The notes beneath the pieces are model-generated. The model was given only the letters and a program-made list of their open reading frames with translations, searched no databases and was not told where the DNA came from. From assembly GCA_021234155.1 (NCBI GenBank), contig JAJEKV010000267.1, forward strand, positions 188,001 through 252,000: a stretch of DNA of 64,000 nucleotides, in the 5' to 3' direction. A program made the translations under genes and the position numbers. Below are positions 23,470 to 35,239 of this stretch, piece by piece (positions within the stretch are counted from its first letter, which is position 1; the number at the start of each line of letters is the position of its first letter). This stretch comes from Isoetes taiwanensis. Taxonomy: Eukaryota; Streptophyta; Lycopodiopsida; Isoetales; Isoetaceae.

Positions 23470-23865
23470 CCTTTTTTGGCGAGCCTTTCCGCTTCAGCGG
23501 TGAGAAAGGCCTCAAATTTTTTAAACTTTGGTACGCCTTTCTCGACCTTCGCCGGTCGAGAAAGGCCTTCACCCTAAAACACAGTGTTTTAAACTTTTGA
23601 ATCGCCTTTCTCGACTTCGAAGTCGAGAGCGTCTTCTACCCTAAAACTCCGCTGCTTTTGGTACGGCCTTTCGATTCAGCGGTCGAGAAAGGCCTTCCAT
23701 CCCCTAAACCCGCGCTTTTTGTTTTTGCCTTTTCACTGCTGGTCGAAAGGCCTTACCCCTAAACCTGGTTTTTAAAACCGCCTTTTCTCGAGAAAGGCCT
23801 TCGAATGTTTTTCCCTCTGAGCTACCTTTCTCGACTCGCGAGAGAAAGGCTCTCAGGCCTGTATT
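23470..23865. repeat. Hairpin-repeat array, seven units
   Basis: Seven diverged units with palindrome centres near 23490, 23555, 23622, 23686, 23742, 23792 and 23835. The core is GCCTTTCTCGAC, a short variable loop, GTCGAGAAAGGC. Several spacers carry CCCTAAAAC and a second small hairpin (AAAACACAGTGTTTT at 23577). The array lies directly upstream of the DUF7869-type transposase remnant and may be its subterminal region. Confidence 0.7.
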
Positions 23866-24585
23866 TTCCAAAAATGGCCCTAAGAATTGTGTTTTATTTT
23901 ATTTTTTTTGCCTGTAGCATCACTTGACTAACTTGATTTTGTCTTTTGCAGTCCTTATCTCAACCAGATAGTACATGCTTGGGAGCAATGAAAAGACTAG
24001 TTCATTGAAGAAAGGTGCCGAGAAGAGGGTGGTGACATCAGTTGGACATACAAGCACGTGGCCCATGAAGGAACTCCTCATACAAATTTCTATCGTCTGT
24101 AAGTTGCTCCGTGACTTGGAGAGAGCTCCACGCGCCCTTTGCACTAGGTGGTTCATGTGTGAAGAGCGTGTAATCATTGTGCCCATTCGACCACTATGGT
24201 CTCTTCACCCACTGTAATATATATTGTAATGAGCCCATTTATAAATATAAGGTATCTCAAAACTAGTATTTTTTGGTGATTAAGTAAACAATTTGCTTAA
24301 TTTTTGTTGGAATTTGTGATCAAGAGTCTACCCACCCAAGAAAATAGAGCCAAAATATCCAACTAAGAATCTTTTTCAACTAGAACTTTGGTTTCAATCT
24401 GTAATGAAATTCCTATGTTTGAGTTGCATTGTTCTTGTTCTCGACTCGCTATCCAAGAAAACTGGAAGAAAGCTTGGATGCACACTAATAGACAAAAATT
24501 CCAATTATGGCCAGTTTTGGGGTCGGGGTGCTTCTTTTTATGTAAATTGACAGGGTTCCGAAAAAAAATGGGAATGGAATGAGTC

Positions 24586-26189
24586 CCACTTTAATTAAAT
24601 ACGACTTATGTATTATACATGACAAGATGGACCAACAAAAGACTTGTCTTCCACAATTCAAGTACATACCAAAGTCATGTGGAATATCATACCCTTTATA
24701 GATCTCAATGACGGGGGCAATCTTGCATGGGCAGATTCAAACCTACTATGGCCATTTTAGTTTGGAGTTGTGGAGTGATGGTCCGGATTTCATATTGGGA
24801 GTATCATGAGGTGTTTGAGAAACTATGAAAATGGATACAATGGTCACCTCCAGGACCCTACACTAGCCAAGCGCTACATAGAGCATTGTTAGATGGAAAC
24901 CCTAACAATATTGAAAAGTTCAGCAAGGCAAGGTTTAGGAAGCATGGGGAACATGTTGGAGCTTCAACTTCACGTGCTAGAGCTCAAGATCTACCCAAAA
25001 GGTTCCTCTTGCAACTTGATAATTGTGCTGGCCAAAATAAGAACAGCTGGATGTTTTCTTTCCTATCCTACTTAACAACTGTGGGGATATTTGAAAGAGT
25101 TAATTTAGGGTTTCTTGTGCCTGGGCATACCCATGAGGACGTGGATGCATTATTTGGCAAATATAGTTGTATAATCGGCAAAGCAGACAATGACCAACTT
25201 TCCTAGGCTAATGGAAATCTTGCATGAATGCACTACTCCAAACCCTATAGCTTCTCTCATAGAAGAAGTGCCCATTGGAAGAGCTATGTGGATGGTTATA
25301 CATTGGATCTTGAAGATCATTCCAGCCTCTGCAGTTCACTTTTTGGGTGAGAGATGGGATTCCAATCTTCCAATCGGAAGATGAGACCTTCGTGAGGAGG
25401 AGTGGAGAGGAGGGAGGAAATATGGCGTAGAGATGAGAATGGCAAGCATGTGATACCTCCAGGTCAACCAAAAGCTCTAAAACCTACTAAAGAAGTGAAG
25501 TAATTGGGATTGACTAAGGAAGGAATCCAGAACTATATAAAGCATTGGCAAATCAATCCAGATGACACCAACCGTGCCTTGGTGACTTAATCAAAGAAGG
25601 TGATTAACCGGTTGGGGAGATAGACACATCCTCGATGAATTGAAAGAAGGGTGGTTGCCTAAAACTAGGTGGGAAGACCTTAGCAGTGTGCCGAGGATGT
25701 TGATGACACGTTAGTAGCATTCGTAAGCAATATGCTCCTCCTCCCTTGACAAACACTATGTTGGTCCTAAGAACAATAGGCCAAAGTTTCTATGCATGGA
25801 TGCTTATGAACCTTCCAATCGACTTGGAATGCCACCAATTTGTGGTAGTAAAGCCGCCAGATTTAGATACATATCCAAGTGTGGTTGGGGTTCACCATCT
25901 CGATATTTGCAAAGAAGAAGGTAATATTAACTTCAACCATGTGCGAGTAGAGTGGTGGTGTCCAAAGGTGCATCCCGGTTGACCAACGTATCGGATAAAG
26001 AAAGGTACTCAGATTGTTGGACAAAGAGATGGAAGAAATCCTAGTGATCCTGATCTTTGGCTAGACTATGAAAGTGTTTTGTACTCATGGACTCCAAACA
26101 CTATTCCAGCTAGAAATGCGAGAATTACAATACCTCGGGATGTCAGGAAGAAGGCTATGATATCATTGGGGGTGCTTGAAGAAATTTGA
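24586..26189 (+). pseudogene. DUF7869-type transposase-like gene, degenerate
   Basis: Successive conserved blocks appear in order but in shifting frames: IHDKMDQQKTCLPQFKY (about 24613-24663), ISMTGAILHGQIQTYYGHFS (about 24706-24765), then an open stretch to 25206 with LLQLDNCAGQNKNSWMF, LNLGFLVPGHTHEDVDALFG-like sequence, then ECTTPNPIASLIEEV and, from 25746, a C-terminal part ending at the TGA at 26189. The DN-x-x-(N)KN and GHTHED(V/I)D motifs are hallmarks of the DUF7869 family found in transposon-like genes of mosses, ferns and other eukaryotes. The Asp residues are candidate catalytic residues, which is inference. At least four frame changes or stops mean this copy is dead. The N-terminal part was not found with confidence (23951-24217 may contribute). 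Confidence 0.65.
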
Positions 26190-27950
26190 ATAACTATGTA
26201 ATTTTTTTTCATCACGTTTTTATAATATGGTGCTATATTGTGAAATATTGACTATTTTGTAAATAATATGAGATTACATTTTCATACTTTTGAGGTGGTT
26301 TGTGTGAATTTGAATATGCTATAAAAAACATACAATATGAAATTTGTCCCAAAATTAAGACATAATCCCAATTTAATTGAATGATGGTTATAAAGGCTTT
26401 CCTTTTATTAGTTTCAACATCCACCTTTATATAAAGGTTTCTCCTTATTTAAATGGTCCACTTTTTTCTATTATAGGCTTGATGCCGTAAGAATATCGTC
26501 TCGACCCCTATATATTTCAGTGGCCCTTAGATAAGGGTCTTAAAGCTAATGGTCCATCCAAAAAATTATAATGTTTTCGATTAATTTTTTTTTCCTTCAA
26601 CCAAAATTTCAAATAAAGCATTTGACCAACATAATTCTTTAATGGTTTTATCACATCAAATGCGGATATCAATAAAAAGGTAGCAGTCCATGATGACTAA
26701 AATAAAATCTATGCTGACAAATGAAACATATTGACTCTTGTACATTCTAATTACATGGCATGGTACAAAAGCAATTAGCTTGTATAATAAAGATCTTTAT
26801 TCATTTGATCTTTGACTTGCGCTTAATGCGTAGAAATCAGATCTTAAAAAGATAAGTTCTACATGTTAGAATTCAAGTAGGTCAGCACAACATGATAAGA
26901 CATTATGGCAATAGGTTAGAAAAGATTAAGTCAAAACTCTAGCCTGAGACAATTAACTACACCATAAAGACGTTTCCTTGTCAGTAAGTAACCATGATTG
27001 GAAAAACAAATAATGAAACAAGAAAACAATTTAAATGCAACACTTCCCCAGTGTACATTATTGTAGATACTGATACTACAGTGGTCCACTTAATGAAGCT
27101 ATATGTAATGTAGTTAGACAACACTAACACAATAATGGGACATCTAGCAATGCAGTTAGTTCCATTAGTATTAAAGAAGATAAATATGATAATGACACAT
27201 CTAGCAATGCAATTAGTTCCATTAGCACTGATGTTAACTGAATACTAATAATGCCGCAACTACATAAAATGTGAAAAATGGCATAATTAAGGATGTTATA
27301 GGTGTTCCTAATAGCAAGCTAGAGTCAAGAGAAAGTGTTGACATAACGAGTGACCTAATAGTGGCACTAAAGATAGCAAAAACGCTATCATCTAGTTGTA
27401 ATAGCAACATTATGAATGCTAAGTTTCGAGGATCTTGTCCTTTGTGAGATAAGACGTTGAAACTAGGCTCTTTGACACATTTCAAGATCGACATGCCATA
27501 ATGCTTGGAAGCCTTTGATATGCTTCAAGACTTTGTCTTGCTACGTAAAACTACTTAATTCCGAGCAAGGTAGCTTTTCAATTGTGTTTGGCAGTCGTGA
27601 GCATAGTGGCTATAAATAGTTGCTCCTTATGGAGGTCTGCAAGGTTTGATTCACATGGGTAGGGTATTCTTCTTGTATCATATATTTTTCGAGTTTGACC
27701 TAGGGCATGTATGAATGTCGTGCAATATACTTAAGAGATGCTTGAATTTATGCACCTTGAACCAGTCTGTCGAATATGCAACTTGTGACAGAGATGTCTA
27801 GATGTCCCACTAAGAGCAAGTGGCGACTATAGTTACTAGTCCTTCATAATAGACAACAAATTCTGTTGACTTGAGAGATCACAAACTATATGTCAGAATA
27901 TGTTTTATTCAGTTGACATCTTACCATCCATACGCCTAGTCAATGAACAA
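26190..27950. other. No recognisable gene; one short duplication
   Basis: AT-rich. 27138-27235 contains two copies of an approximately 60-base segment with CACATCTAGCAATGCA and TTAGTTCCATTAG. No coding sequence was recognised. Confidence 0.4.
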
Positions 27951-28171
27951 CCGTGAGATTTACTATAACCTGTAGCCGGCTAATTGACTTTCACAACAAA
28001 ATACAAATGTCCCAGCCCAAGGACATTTCATGGAACTTCCGCGCCATGATCTCGTTGTTGAGGACGTTCATATTACAATTTTTTATCCAGACGTGCTGGT
28101 CTTGTGGACAAAAAGCCAACGACGCAGAGAACCATTCACGTTCTCAGCCTTTAATTCCAAGCAGGGATCTA

Positions 28172-28196
28172 ATTATTCATTCATTCATTCATTCAG
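28172..28196. repeat. (ATTC)n microsatellite in the kinase 5' leader
   Basis: About five tandem ATTC units lie 20-45 bases upstream of the ATG at 28215. The second kinase lacks them at the same place. Confidence 0.75.
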
Positions 28197-28214
28197 AGCA
28201 GAGGGAGGGCGAAA

Positions 28215-29855
28215 ATGGTTGAGTTCATGACCACATGGGCGATATTTCTCCTCTTAATCCCATTAGCAAAGGCAGCTAATTCCTCATTTTGTACTCCACA
28301 AAATGTATGTGGAAGCTATGGTTTCTGTGATCCAGGCCAATTAAATTGCTTCTGTCCTGAGTCTTTTTCTGCAGTTGATTCCACAGATCTAAGCAAGGGA
28401 TGCAACCTTGGCAGTTATACATCCAAATTCATAACGCTTACTCAAGTAGCCTATTCTTCATACCTTGATTCTGATCCATATTATTCTTCCACCACATGGT
28501 CGGATTGCAAAGATAAGTGCAATCAAAACAAATACTGTTATGCTGCATTTTATAATGCATCCGGTAATTGCCGCTTGCTGCTGGAAAAACCTGGTTCCTT
28601 CATATTTACTTCTGATGCTACTGACCTTGCATTCATCTTTGTTAATGGTAAAGCCAAGTCTAGTATTCCAATTGGAGCAATTATAGGGGGGGTTGCTGGA
28701 GGTGTAATTGTTTTAATTGGCGCAATTGTTATTGTAATTTGTTGTAAGAAGCATAAAACCAAGGTTCAAGTGCCACCTGGGCCACCAATTTCTGCAGATG
28801 TTGAAGTGGGTGTTATAGGGCCTAAAAAGTTTTCCTACAGTGAGATAGAAGTTATGACTAAGAAATTCAAGGAAAAAATTGGTGATGGAGGATTTGCCGA
28901 CGTTTTTAAAGGATGGACCAAAACAGGTACTGTGTTAGCTGTCAAAGTGATCAAAGCCTCCAGTACAGCAAAAGACTTTCAGCGCGAGATCTCGGTCTTG
29001 TCAGTTACACACCATTGGAACCTGGTTGACTTTCTTGGCTATTGCACAGATAATGGTAAAATGATTCTAGTATATAAATTCATGGTGAATGGTTCACTAG
29101 ACAGGTGGATTTTTGAGAACACCAATCCAAAGACAGTGCTAAGTTGGGAAACGAGATTCAATATCATCACAGGTGTTGCATCTGGGATGTACTATCTACA
29201 TGAACAGTGTGGAAACATTGTTCTACATTTGGATCTGAAGCCTCAGAATATATTACTGGATGAAAAATTCATCCCCAAGGTTGCTGATTTTGGTCTTAGC
29301 AGGTTGCTTGACAGAGATCAGTCTATGGCCATGACTATGACCATCAGAGGCACACCGTTATACATAGCACCAGAAACACTCATGGGTGCTGGTCTAAATG
29401 ACAAAATGGATGTTTACAGTTTTGGAGTTATAATGCTAGAAACTGTAGCAGGGAGAAGCATTCTAGATCTGCCAGGAGCAACACTTGCAGAAGCTGTTAC
29501 ATCCTTTGGGAGGGAAGATTATTTCCCATTTGAGCTTGTAGATGCTGCAATTCACAGATTTGTAAACAGAAGTGAAGCTAAGAGGGTGCTTCAGGTTGCT
29601 TTTCTTTGTCTTCTGCCAAATCCTGAACGCCCTTCCATGTGTTCTGTTCTGCACATGCTGCAAGGAAGAATACCCATCCAAGCCATGTCCACTCCACAAG
29701 TGACAACTCTAAAGGATATCTTTGCTGCCAAACGCCCTGGCATGTCACTTAATCCTGTGTTTGGAGCAAGCTACAGCCAGTCTATCAGTGAATCCGCCAG
29801 TGGCAATTATCAACCTCAATTTTCTCCTTCTCCATTATTGGGTGCAGGCAGATAA
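28215..29855 (+). CDS. Lectin-less G-type receptor-like Ser/Thr kinase 1 (SD2-5-like kinase)
   Basis: An intronless 546-residue membrane kinase. Residues 1-20 are a signal peptide (cut after AKA). A Cys-rich EGF-like module spans about 26-63 (CTPQNVCGSYGFCDP), then a PAN-like region to about 145 with Cys 98, 102, 108 and 119. One transmembrane segment lies at about 152-177, followed by basic residues. The kinase domain is about 216-485: glycine loop GDGGFADV (223-230), Lys244, Glu258, catalytic loop HLDLKPQN (338-345), DFG 358-360, and APE 385-387. The loop has HLD instead of HRD, so it is a non-RD kinase. The mannose-lectin and S-locus domains usual in G-type receptor kinases are absent, so the ectodomain is unusually short. 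Its 5' leader and coding sequence are closely related to the gene at 52688. Expected to sit in the plasma membrane and signal on an unknown ligand. Confidence 0.93.
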   Translation: MVEFMTTWAIFLLLIPLAKAANSSFCTPQNVCGSYGFCDPGQLNCFCPESFSAVDSTDLSKGCNLGSYTSKFITLTQVAYSSYLDSDPYYSSTTWSDCKDKCNQNKYCYAAFYNASGNCRLLLEKPGSFIFTSDATDLAFIFVNGKAKSSIPIGAIIGGVAGGVIVLIGAIVIVICCKKHKTKVQVPPGPPISADVEVGVIGPKKFSYSEIEVMTKKFKEKIGDGGFADVFKGWTKTGTVLAVKVIKASSTAKDFQREISVLSVTHHWNLVDFLGYCTDNGKMILVYKFMVNGSLDRWIFENTNPKTVLSWETRFNIITGVASGMYYLHEQCGNIVLHLDLKPQNILLDEKFIPKVADFGLSRLLDRDQSMAMTMTIRGTPLYIAPETLMGAGLNDKMDVYSFGVIMLETVAGRSILDLPGATLAEAVTSFGREDYFPFELVDAAIHRFVNRSEAKRVLQVAFLCLLPNPERPSMCSVLHMLQGRIPIQAMSTPQVTTLKDIFAAKRPGMSLNPVFGASYSQSISESASGNYQPQFSPSPLLGAGR

Positions 29856-31850
29856 ATAAGATTGTTATCCTTGTTACTTAAGACCTATTCAAGGGGTCTC
29901 TCTTGCAATAATGGGTGTGTCATATAAAATTTTAGTTTTCATATTTTTGTTTAACAAATATTTATATGCACCAGAACTTCCCATTGTAATCTATACATGC
30001 ATAAATGAAAAATTTCCAGTGAGAAATTGAACCATTTTTTCTCTCACACAGTTTTCTTTCTCTTTTTTTTCTTAGATTAACTTCAATTGCAGATTTCCGA
30101 GTTTTGCCAAGCACAAAAAGCTCATCATAATTTGATAATAAGAACAAAAAATGGTTCAAGGCTTGTAACAAGGTGCTTTTACTAGGTATCTTTATGCAAT
30201 CACATCCACAATCATTGCATCAATCTTCCCAGTGATAAGCTCTCTCTCTCTGGTCAAGGCCACATGAGTGATCAATTTTTGTCTCTCATCGTATACGAGA
30301 GACACTTTTATATATATAAGAAGGAGAGGTAACCCATGTTCCTGAATAAAAAATACCCGAGTAATGCTCTAATAGCACTAGTTCCAGTAAAATCATGAAG
30401 TTGCATGCAAGTTAGATACTATGGCAGTATCTAAATCACTTCACGTCATATTCTTGCATATGTTTCTATATTGTGAAATAGGAGAGTAACTTGCAACTAG
30501 GGTACGACCATTCAGGGCATGGGCAATACTGCATATTATTTCTCCCTGAATAAAGAAAAACAATTTACTCTTGCTCCTGTTGTATTCAACAGCAGTAGCT
30601 TCAATGGCTTCAGAAACCTTGGAGGCGGTGTGCCATTCTAATCAAGAGCATGGTTTCAGATCTGCCATGCCAAGAGCAAGAATCCTAAAAATACATTGAG
30701 CAAAAATTGTACATTACGTTGTCCAACAGACTACAGTCTCTTCTTTATTCCCCTTTCATGGTACATACATGTCTAAAGGCAAGCCTGCTAATAATACACA
30801 TAGATTGATCTCATGATAGAGTACCAAATGGCATGGCTGTGACAAGACATCACATACAGAGCAACCTATTTTTGTTATCAAAGTAACGAATCTTAAAATG
30901 GTGCAACTCCCTCTATGACTCTATATTCTATTCTACAACAAACAAAAGCTCATTGACAGGAGTGGCAATTTCAAAATCAAATGGAAGGGGCTTATATAAA
31001 ACCGATGTTAGAACTATCAAGCTCAATTCATGTTGTTATACCTAGATGCACAAAATTTAAGTAGAAGCAGTTAGCTAACTACATTAGAATGCATCTGCAT
31101 TAACGTCTCATTCCATAAAAGGACAATGCACAAAAATGAAAACGTGCGTTCGAACTCCTATAAGATCTTCATTTGAGATGCATCGGAAAAGTCAGGCAGG
31201 CAGAAGGAATGAAACTGATACAAAAATGCAAAAGAAATAGAAATATTTATTTGGATTTAATAAGTATTTGCTTGGATCCAACATGATTTAGGTACTATTG
31301 AAAAAAAAAAACGCAAGCCTGCAAACCTAATTGCTAGTAAAAAAATGTCGTGCAACAGACACAGAGTTCCGATTTTTGTAAATAAATAGGGCAGACCGCC
31401 AACGGCACGTTTACTTTGGCCGTTTAGCGTCCATTTTGACCTTCAAGTAATCCAAAAGGGACAATGCTGTGCCAAATCATGCGTCGGCCTCCACTAACAG
31501 GGGTATTTTTAATTTGCCATTTTAGGGCTATATTTTACGTCAAGGAATATTTGATAATGTTCTAATTTTTTTGTTTCGTATTTAGGGAGGGTATCTCTGG
31601 CGTGGTTGGGCCTAGATTTGGCGGCTGTATTGTATTCCAAATCATATGTGGATTGTATTTTTGCAACGGTTTGACTTGCTTATTGGCGTATATGTGAATT
31701 TTGGATTTGTGTTTCGTTGGTGTTAATTTAGAAAGAAATTACGTCAAGGAATATTTGATTAGGCTGGGTTAAAGGTAAAATGTTGCCACGTTCTAATTCT
31801 TCAATTTTAGGAGACCGTTCGTTCAATAGATAGATAGATAGTTTGAGATC
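29856..31850. other. No recognisable gene (about 2 kb)
   Basis: The 3' flank of the first kinase, then AT-rich sequence. Neither strand has a recognised coding region. Confidence 0.4.
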
Positions 31851-32274
31851 AAATTGGCACTATTATTGATCTTCATTGCACTAGCAAGGACATCATCAAG
31901 TTCCTCCAAATGCAATACAGAGTATGTATGTGAAAGCTATGGATTGTGTGACCTAAGCCGAGGAGGTTGCTCTTGCCTTGATACATTTTCTGTTGTAAGT
32001 TCAATTAATGCTCCTGGAAGATGCACTCCAGGCAAAAGTTACAAGTTACACAACCAAATTCTTAAAATTGAACACATTCTTCAAACCAAGCTTCTAATCC
32101 ATTTTACTCTTATATTGCGAAAACGCATGCACTCAAGACCTGACATGCTTTGCTGCATTTTTCAATGAATCTATATCTGGATCACTTGGTGCTCGTCATT
32201 TGATTTTGAGACAACTTGATCCTTTGGTACATTCTACTTCCCAGAATCACTTTGCTTTTCTTTACATTGGTCAT

Positions 32275-32362
32275 AAAAAGTATATTCATGTATTAATTTC
32301 GTTTATTCCATGTATTATAAAAAGTATATTCATGTATTAATTTCGTTTATTCCATGTATTAT
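32275..32362. repeat. 44-bp direct tandem duplication
   Basis: Two identical copies of a 44-base unit starting AAAAAGTATATTCATG, at the left edge of the unrelated segment inside the kinase pseudogene. Confidence 0.85.
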
Positions 32363-33790
32363 GGCGTCAAGTTCAAGTTTTATTCTCTACCATTGATCTG
32401 GCGGATATTCCCGGCATTGTGCCAGATCAATGGCCATTAAGATTTTCACCACAAATTAAAGAGCCACTTCCTATGGTGCAAATCGAACATATGGTTCCAA
32501 ACTTTATTTCGATATATACATCACATAAAGCCATGGTTCAGAACTACATAGATTTACAGCCAAATAAGCATTATTCATACAACTGCATACACGCAACACA
32601 ATACAAAGAAGAGCCCATGGCATAAGCGTAGAGCCATGGCACTACCCAGCTCCTCTTAAGTATGTCCGACTGCGCAAAATTCAACTCCTCTTCAACTCTC
32701 GAGAAGAATTCAGGGGGCAAAATACGGAACTCTATTCCAAATCGTTACTTCGTTAATTTGTTGCTACATTGCGGTGGGCGAAATGAGGGGTTTCAACCCG
32801 GGGATTCCCACTCCCTAAACTACGAGAATCGGTGCGAGAACATGAAACCGGTCTGCGCCATCTCTCATGGCAAACCTCCAGGCTCCTCCATCTGTGCAAA
32901 TTATCCACCTTTGAACATGCTGAAGCCTAATAACACCTTAGCTCTATGAATCCATTGTCTTTCAACCAAGACTCAATGTCCGGCTTACAATCAAGCTGCC
33001 ATTGAGGAATCTACCATCGAGATACATGTACAGTTTACCCTTTTTTTTCTTCTTCCCTCCATGGTTCGGTCTACAATCGACAAAAGGAGTGGTCTATTGC
33101 TCCCTTTGTACGGTGCGCTTAGTTGATCATAATCAAGATATCTGCCCAGGCCCTTTAGAACGGCCACAAAGCCGTGGCATTAAGGCTAGAGGATGGAACC
33201 TCCGGGCAAAGGCCGGAATCCTGCAGCCCAGGCCCAGGCCATCTCGGCCCCGCCTCCACACACACAATGATGACTTTAAGGGAATTCAAATTTTGCCATT
33301 TTTTAAAATCCCCTCTTCGGAACACCTTTCACCTCGGCCTCTTATGCTTATTTCCTCTTCATTTCATGTAAAACACCTCACATTCGTTTTATAAAAAGAA
33401 ACACACGGTTGAGGAATTCAAGGTCGCACCAATAAAAGCCTCCATCGCCCACCAAGCTCAGCCGGATTTCGCCGGCTGTGAGAAAATGATGGGTCGTCTC
33501 CCGACATGCAAGAAAAGCGCCGCCTACCTCTCCCACGACACTTGGCCTCCCTCTCAGACACACACCATAGGGCAGCCATTCAAATGGCTCGTGCCTTCCA
33601 AATTGGGCTCCACTCGAATTCAACCCTTGCAACAAAGGCCCATGCAAAAAAGCGACCTCCAGACCACCCAAAATAGCATGAAACACTGAAGCTCCTCTCA
33701 CATGGAAAATTATACCCTTTTCAATACAATACTATACGGAAATCATAGTCCAAACCACTGCCTGAAAACCCTCCCCAACCCCAAAACGAA
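32363..33790. other. Unrelated segment inside the kinase pseudogene
   Basis: About 1.4 kb that interrupts kinase homology between the PAN-like region and the transmembrane segment. It holds only short open stretches and no recognised domain. Its GC-rich part (33120-33260) differs in composition from the flanks. I saw no terminal repeats or clear target duplication. Confidence 0.4.
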
Positions 33791-34575
33791 AATAGCATAC
33801 TATATCATGTTGCTGCATTTCTAGCAATATTTCTTGTCATTGTAGTAGTCTTGATTGGCGTAACCTTGATGCTATATTGTTATATAAAGCATAGAAGAAG
33901 AAGAAGAATAAATTTTTAACGTCCGCAAAACCCAGGGATGAAGCCTCAAATGTCCCTCCAGTTCACGAGGAAAAGTTTGACTTATCTATAACAGGTCCAA
34001 GAAATTTCTCTTATTTTGAAATACAAGACATGACAAAAAACTTCAAGGAGAAAATAGAGGAAGGTGGGTTTGTTGATGCCTACAAAGGGTCAGCCAAAAC
34101 TGGTTGACAATCAGTTATCAAAGTAGTCAAGGCTACAACTAATTAAGCTAGAGATTTCCATCGCGAGGTATTGGTCCTATCTATTATTCACCATTGGAAT
34201 TTTGTTCATTTTGTTGGCTATTGCACTAAGAAGACTAGAATTATTTTGGTGTATAAGTTCATGGCAAATGGTGCATTACACAGATGGATTTTGAAGCCAA
34301 GTAATCCAATGAGTTGGCAGAAAAGATTCAATATCATCACAGGATGTTGCATCTGGGATGCCTTATTTATATGGCCAATGTGAAAACGTTGTCCCACTTG
34401 AATCTATAGCCTCAAGACATACTATTGGATGAGAAAATTTGTTCCTAAAATTACTGAGTTTGATCTTAGTAGATTGCTTGATAGGGATCAGTCCATGGCC
34501 ATGACTCAGACCATAAGAGGCACATCAGAGTGCCCCATGGGGGTATGGTTAAATTGGAAGATGGATGTTTACAGC

Positions 34576-34809
34576 CCGTGCAATGTACTTATACATAAAG
34601 GGGATATGGCATCTGCGTTCGAAGGGCAGCAGAAAACCCCCCTTGTATATGCATTTTCAAAAGGCAACCACTCTATGTATATTTTTTGCACTAGAATTAG
34701 TGCTTAAAAACAGCCCTAACCCCTATGTATGCGTACGCAAATGGTCTAAAAAATACCCCTTCATTGAACTCCCGCGGGTTATATGCAAATCAAAGATGAA
34801 TCCCCCGGG
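34576..34809. mobile_element. MITE family copy 2 (234 bp), inside the kinase pseudogene
   Basis: Flanked by an exact 8-base duplication, TTTACAGC at 34568-34575 and 34810-34817. The intact paralogue at 53902 has this site once (GATGTTTACAGCTTTGG), so the empty site is known. The right end, read inward, is CCCGGGGGATTCAT; the left end CCGTGCAATGTAC is diverged. Internal sequence matches copies 1 and 3. Confidence 0.85.
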
Positions 34810-35239
34810 TTTACAGCTTTGGAATTATGATGTTGGAAATTGTTGCACGGCAAAGCATTATCATTTTTCCAGGTTCGTCACTTGCAGAAGTTGTTTCAAG
34901 CATCGAGAATGAAGATTTTCATTCATACGAACTTGTGTATCCTGCAATACATATATCTAAGGATAGAAATGAAGTGAAAAGCGTGATTTATGTGCTTTTC
35001 TTTGCCTTTTAATACCTATTGAATGTCCTACCATATCTAGTATTCTTCATATGCTACATGGAAGAATACCAATTCAGGCTTTATCTTCCTCACAGGAAGC
35101 AACTTTCAAGGCATGTTTTGCCTCTAAGCAGTTAGGCATAGCAATGTTGGCATCTAGAGGAGGTCTTATGAGCTAGAACTTCTCTTCCACGCCAGCTACC
35201 AACAACAATTTTGCCATTCTCCAATACATGCAGACAGGT

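Larger units (their letters stand above)
31854..35180 (+). pseudogene. Third receptor-like kinase copy, broken by decay and insertions
   Basis: Remains of a kinase of the same family. 31854-32270 encodes the signal peptide end and EGF-like module (KCNTEYVCESYGLCDLS), then a frameshift before YTTKFLKLN and TCFAAFFNES. About 1.5 kb of unrelated sequence (32275-33800) follows. Homology resumes with the transmembrane part (about 33805-33900) and the kinase domain: EEGGFVDAYKGSAKTG, an in-frame TGA just after, VHFVGYCTKK, and a damaged catalytic loop where HLD and the following Lys are lost. The DFG position reads EFDLSR. At 34576-34809 a MITE splits the segment encoding DVYSFGI. The C-terminal part continues to about 35180 with further shifts. 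It cannot make an active kinase. Confidence 0.85.

Noticed and set aside
23470-23865. CRISPR-like array of hairpin repeats with spacers
   Set aside because: Repeats are diverged and the spacing shrinks from 67 to 43 bases. The window is clearly plant nuclear DNA with no Cas genes.
32795-32815. CCCGGGGATTCCCAC as a fifth MITE end
   Set aside because: No matching inverted end or target duplication was found nearby.
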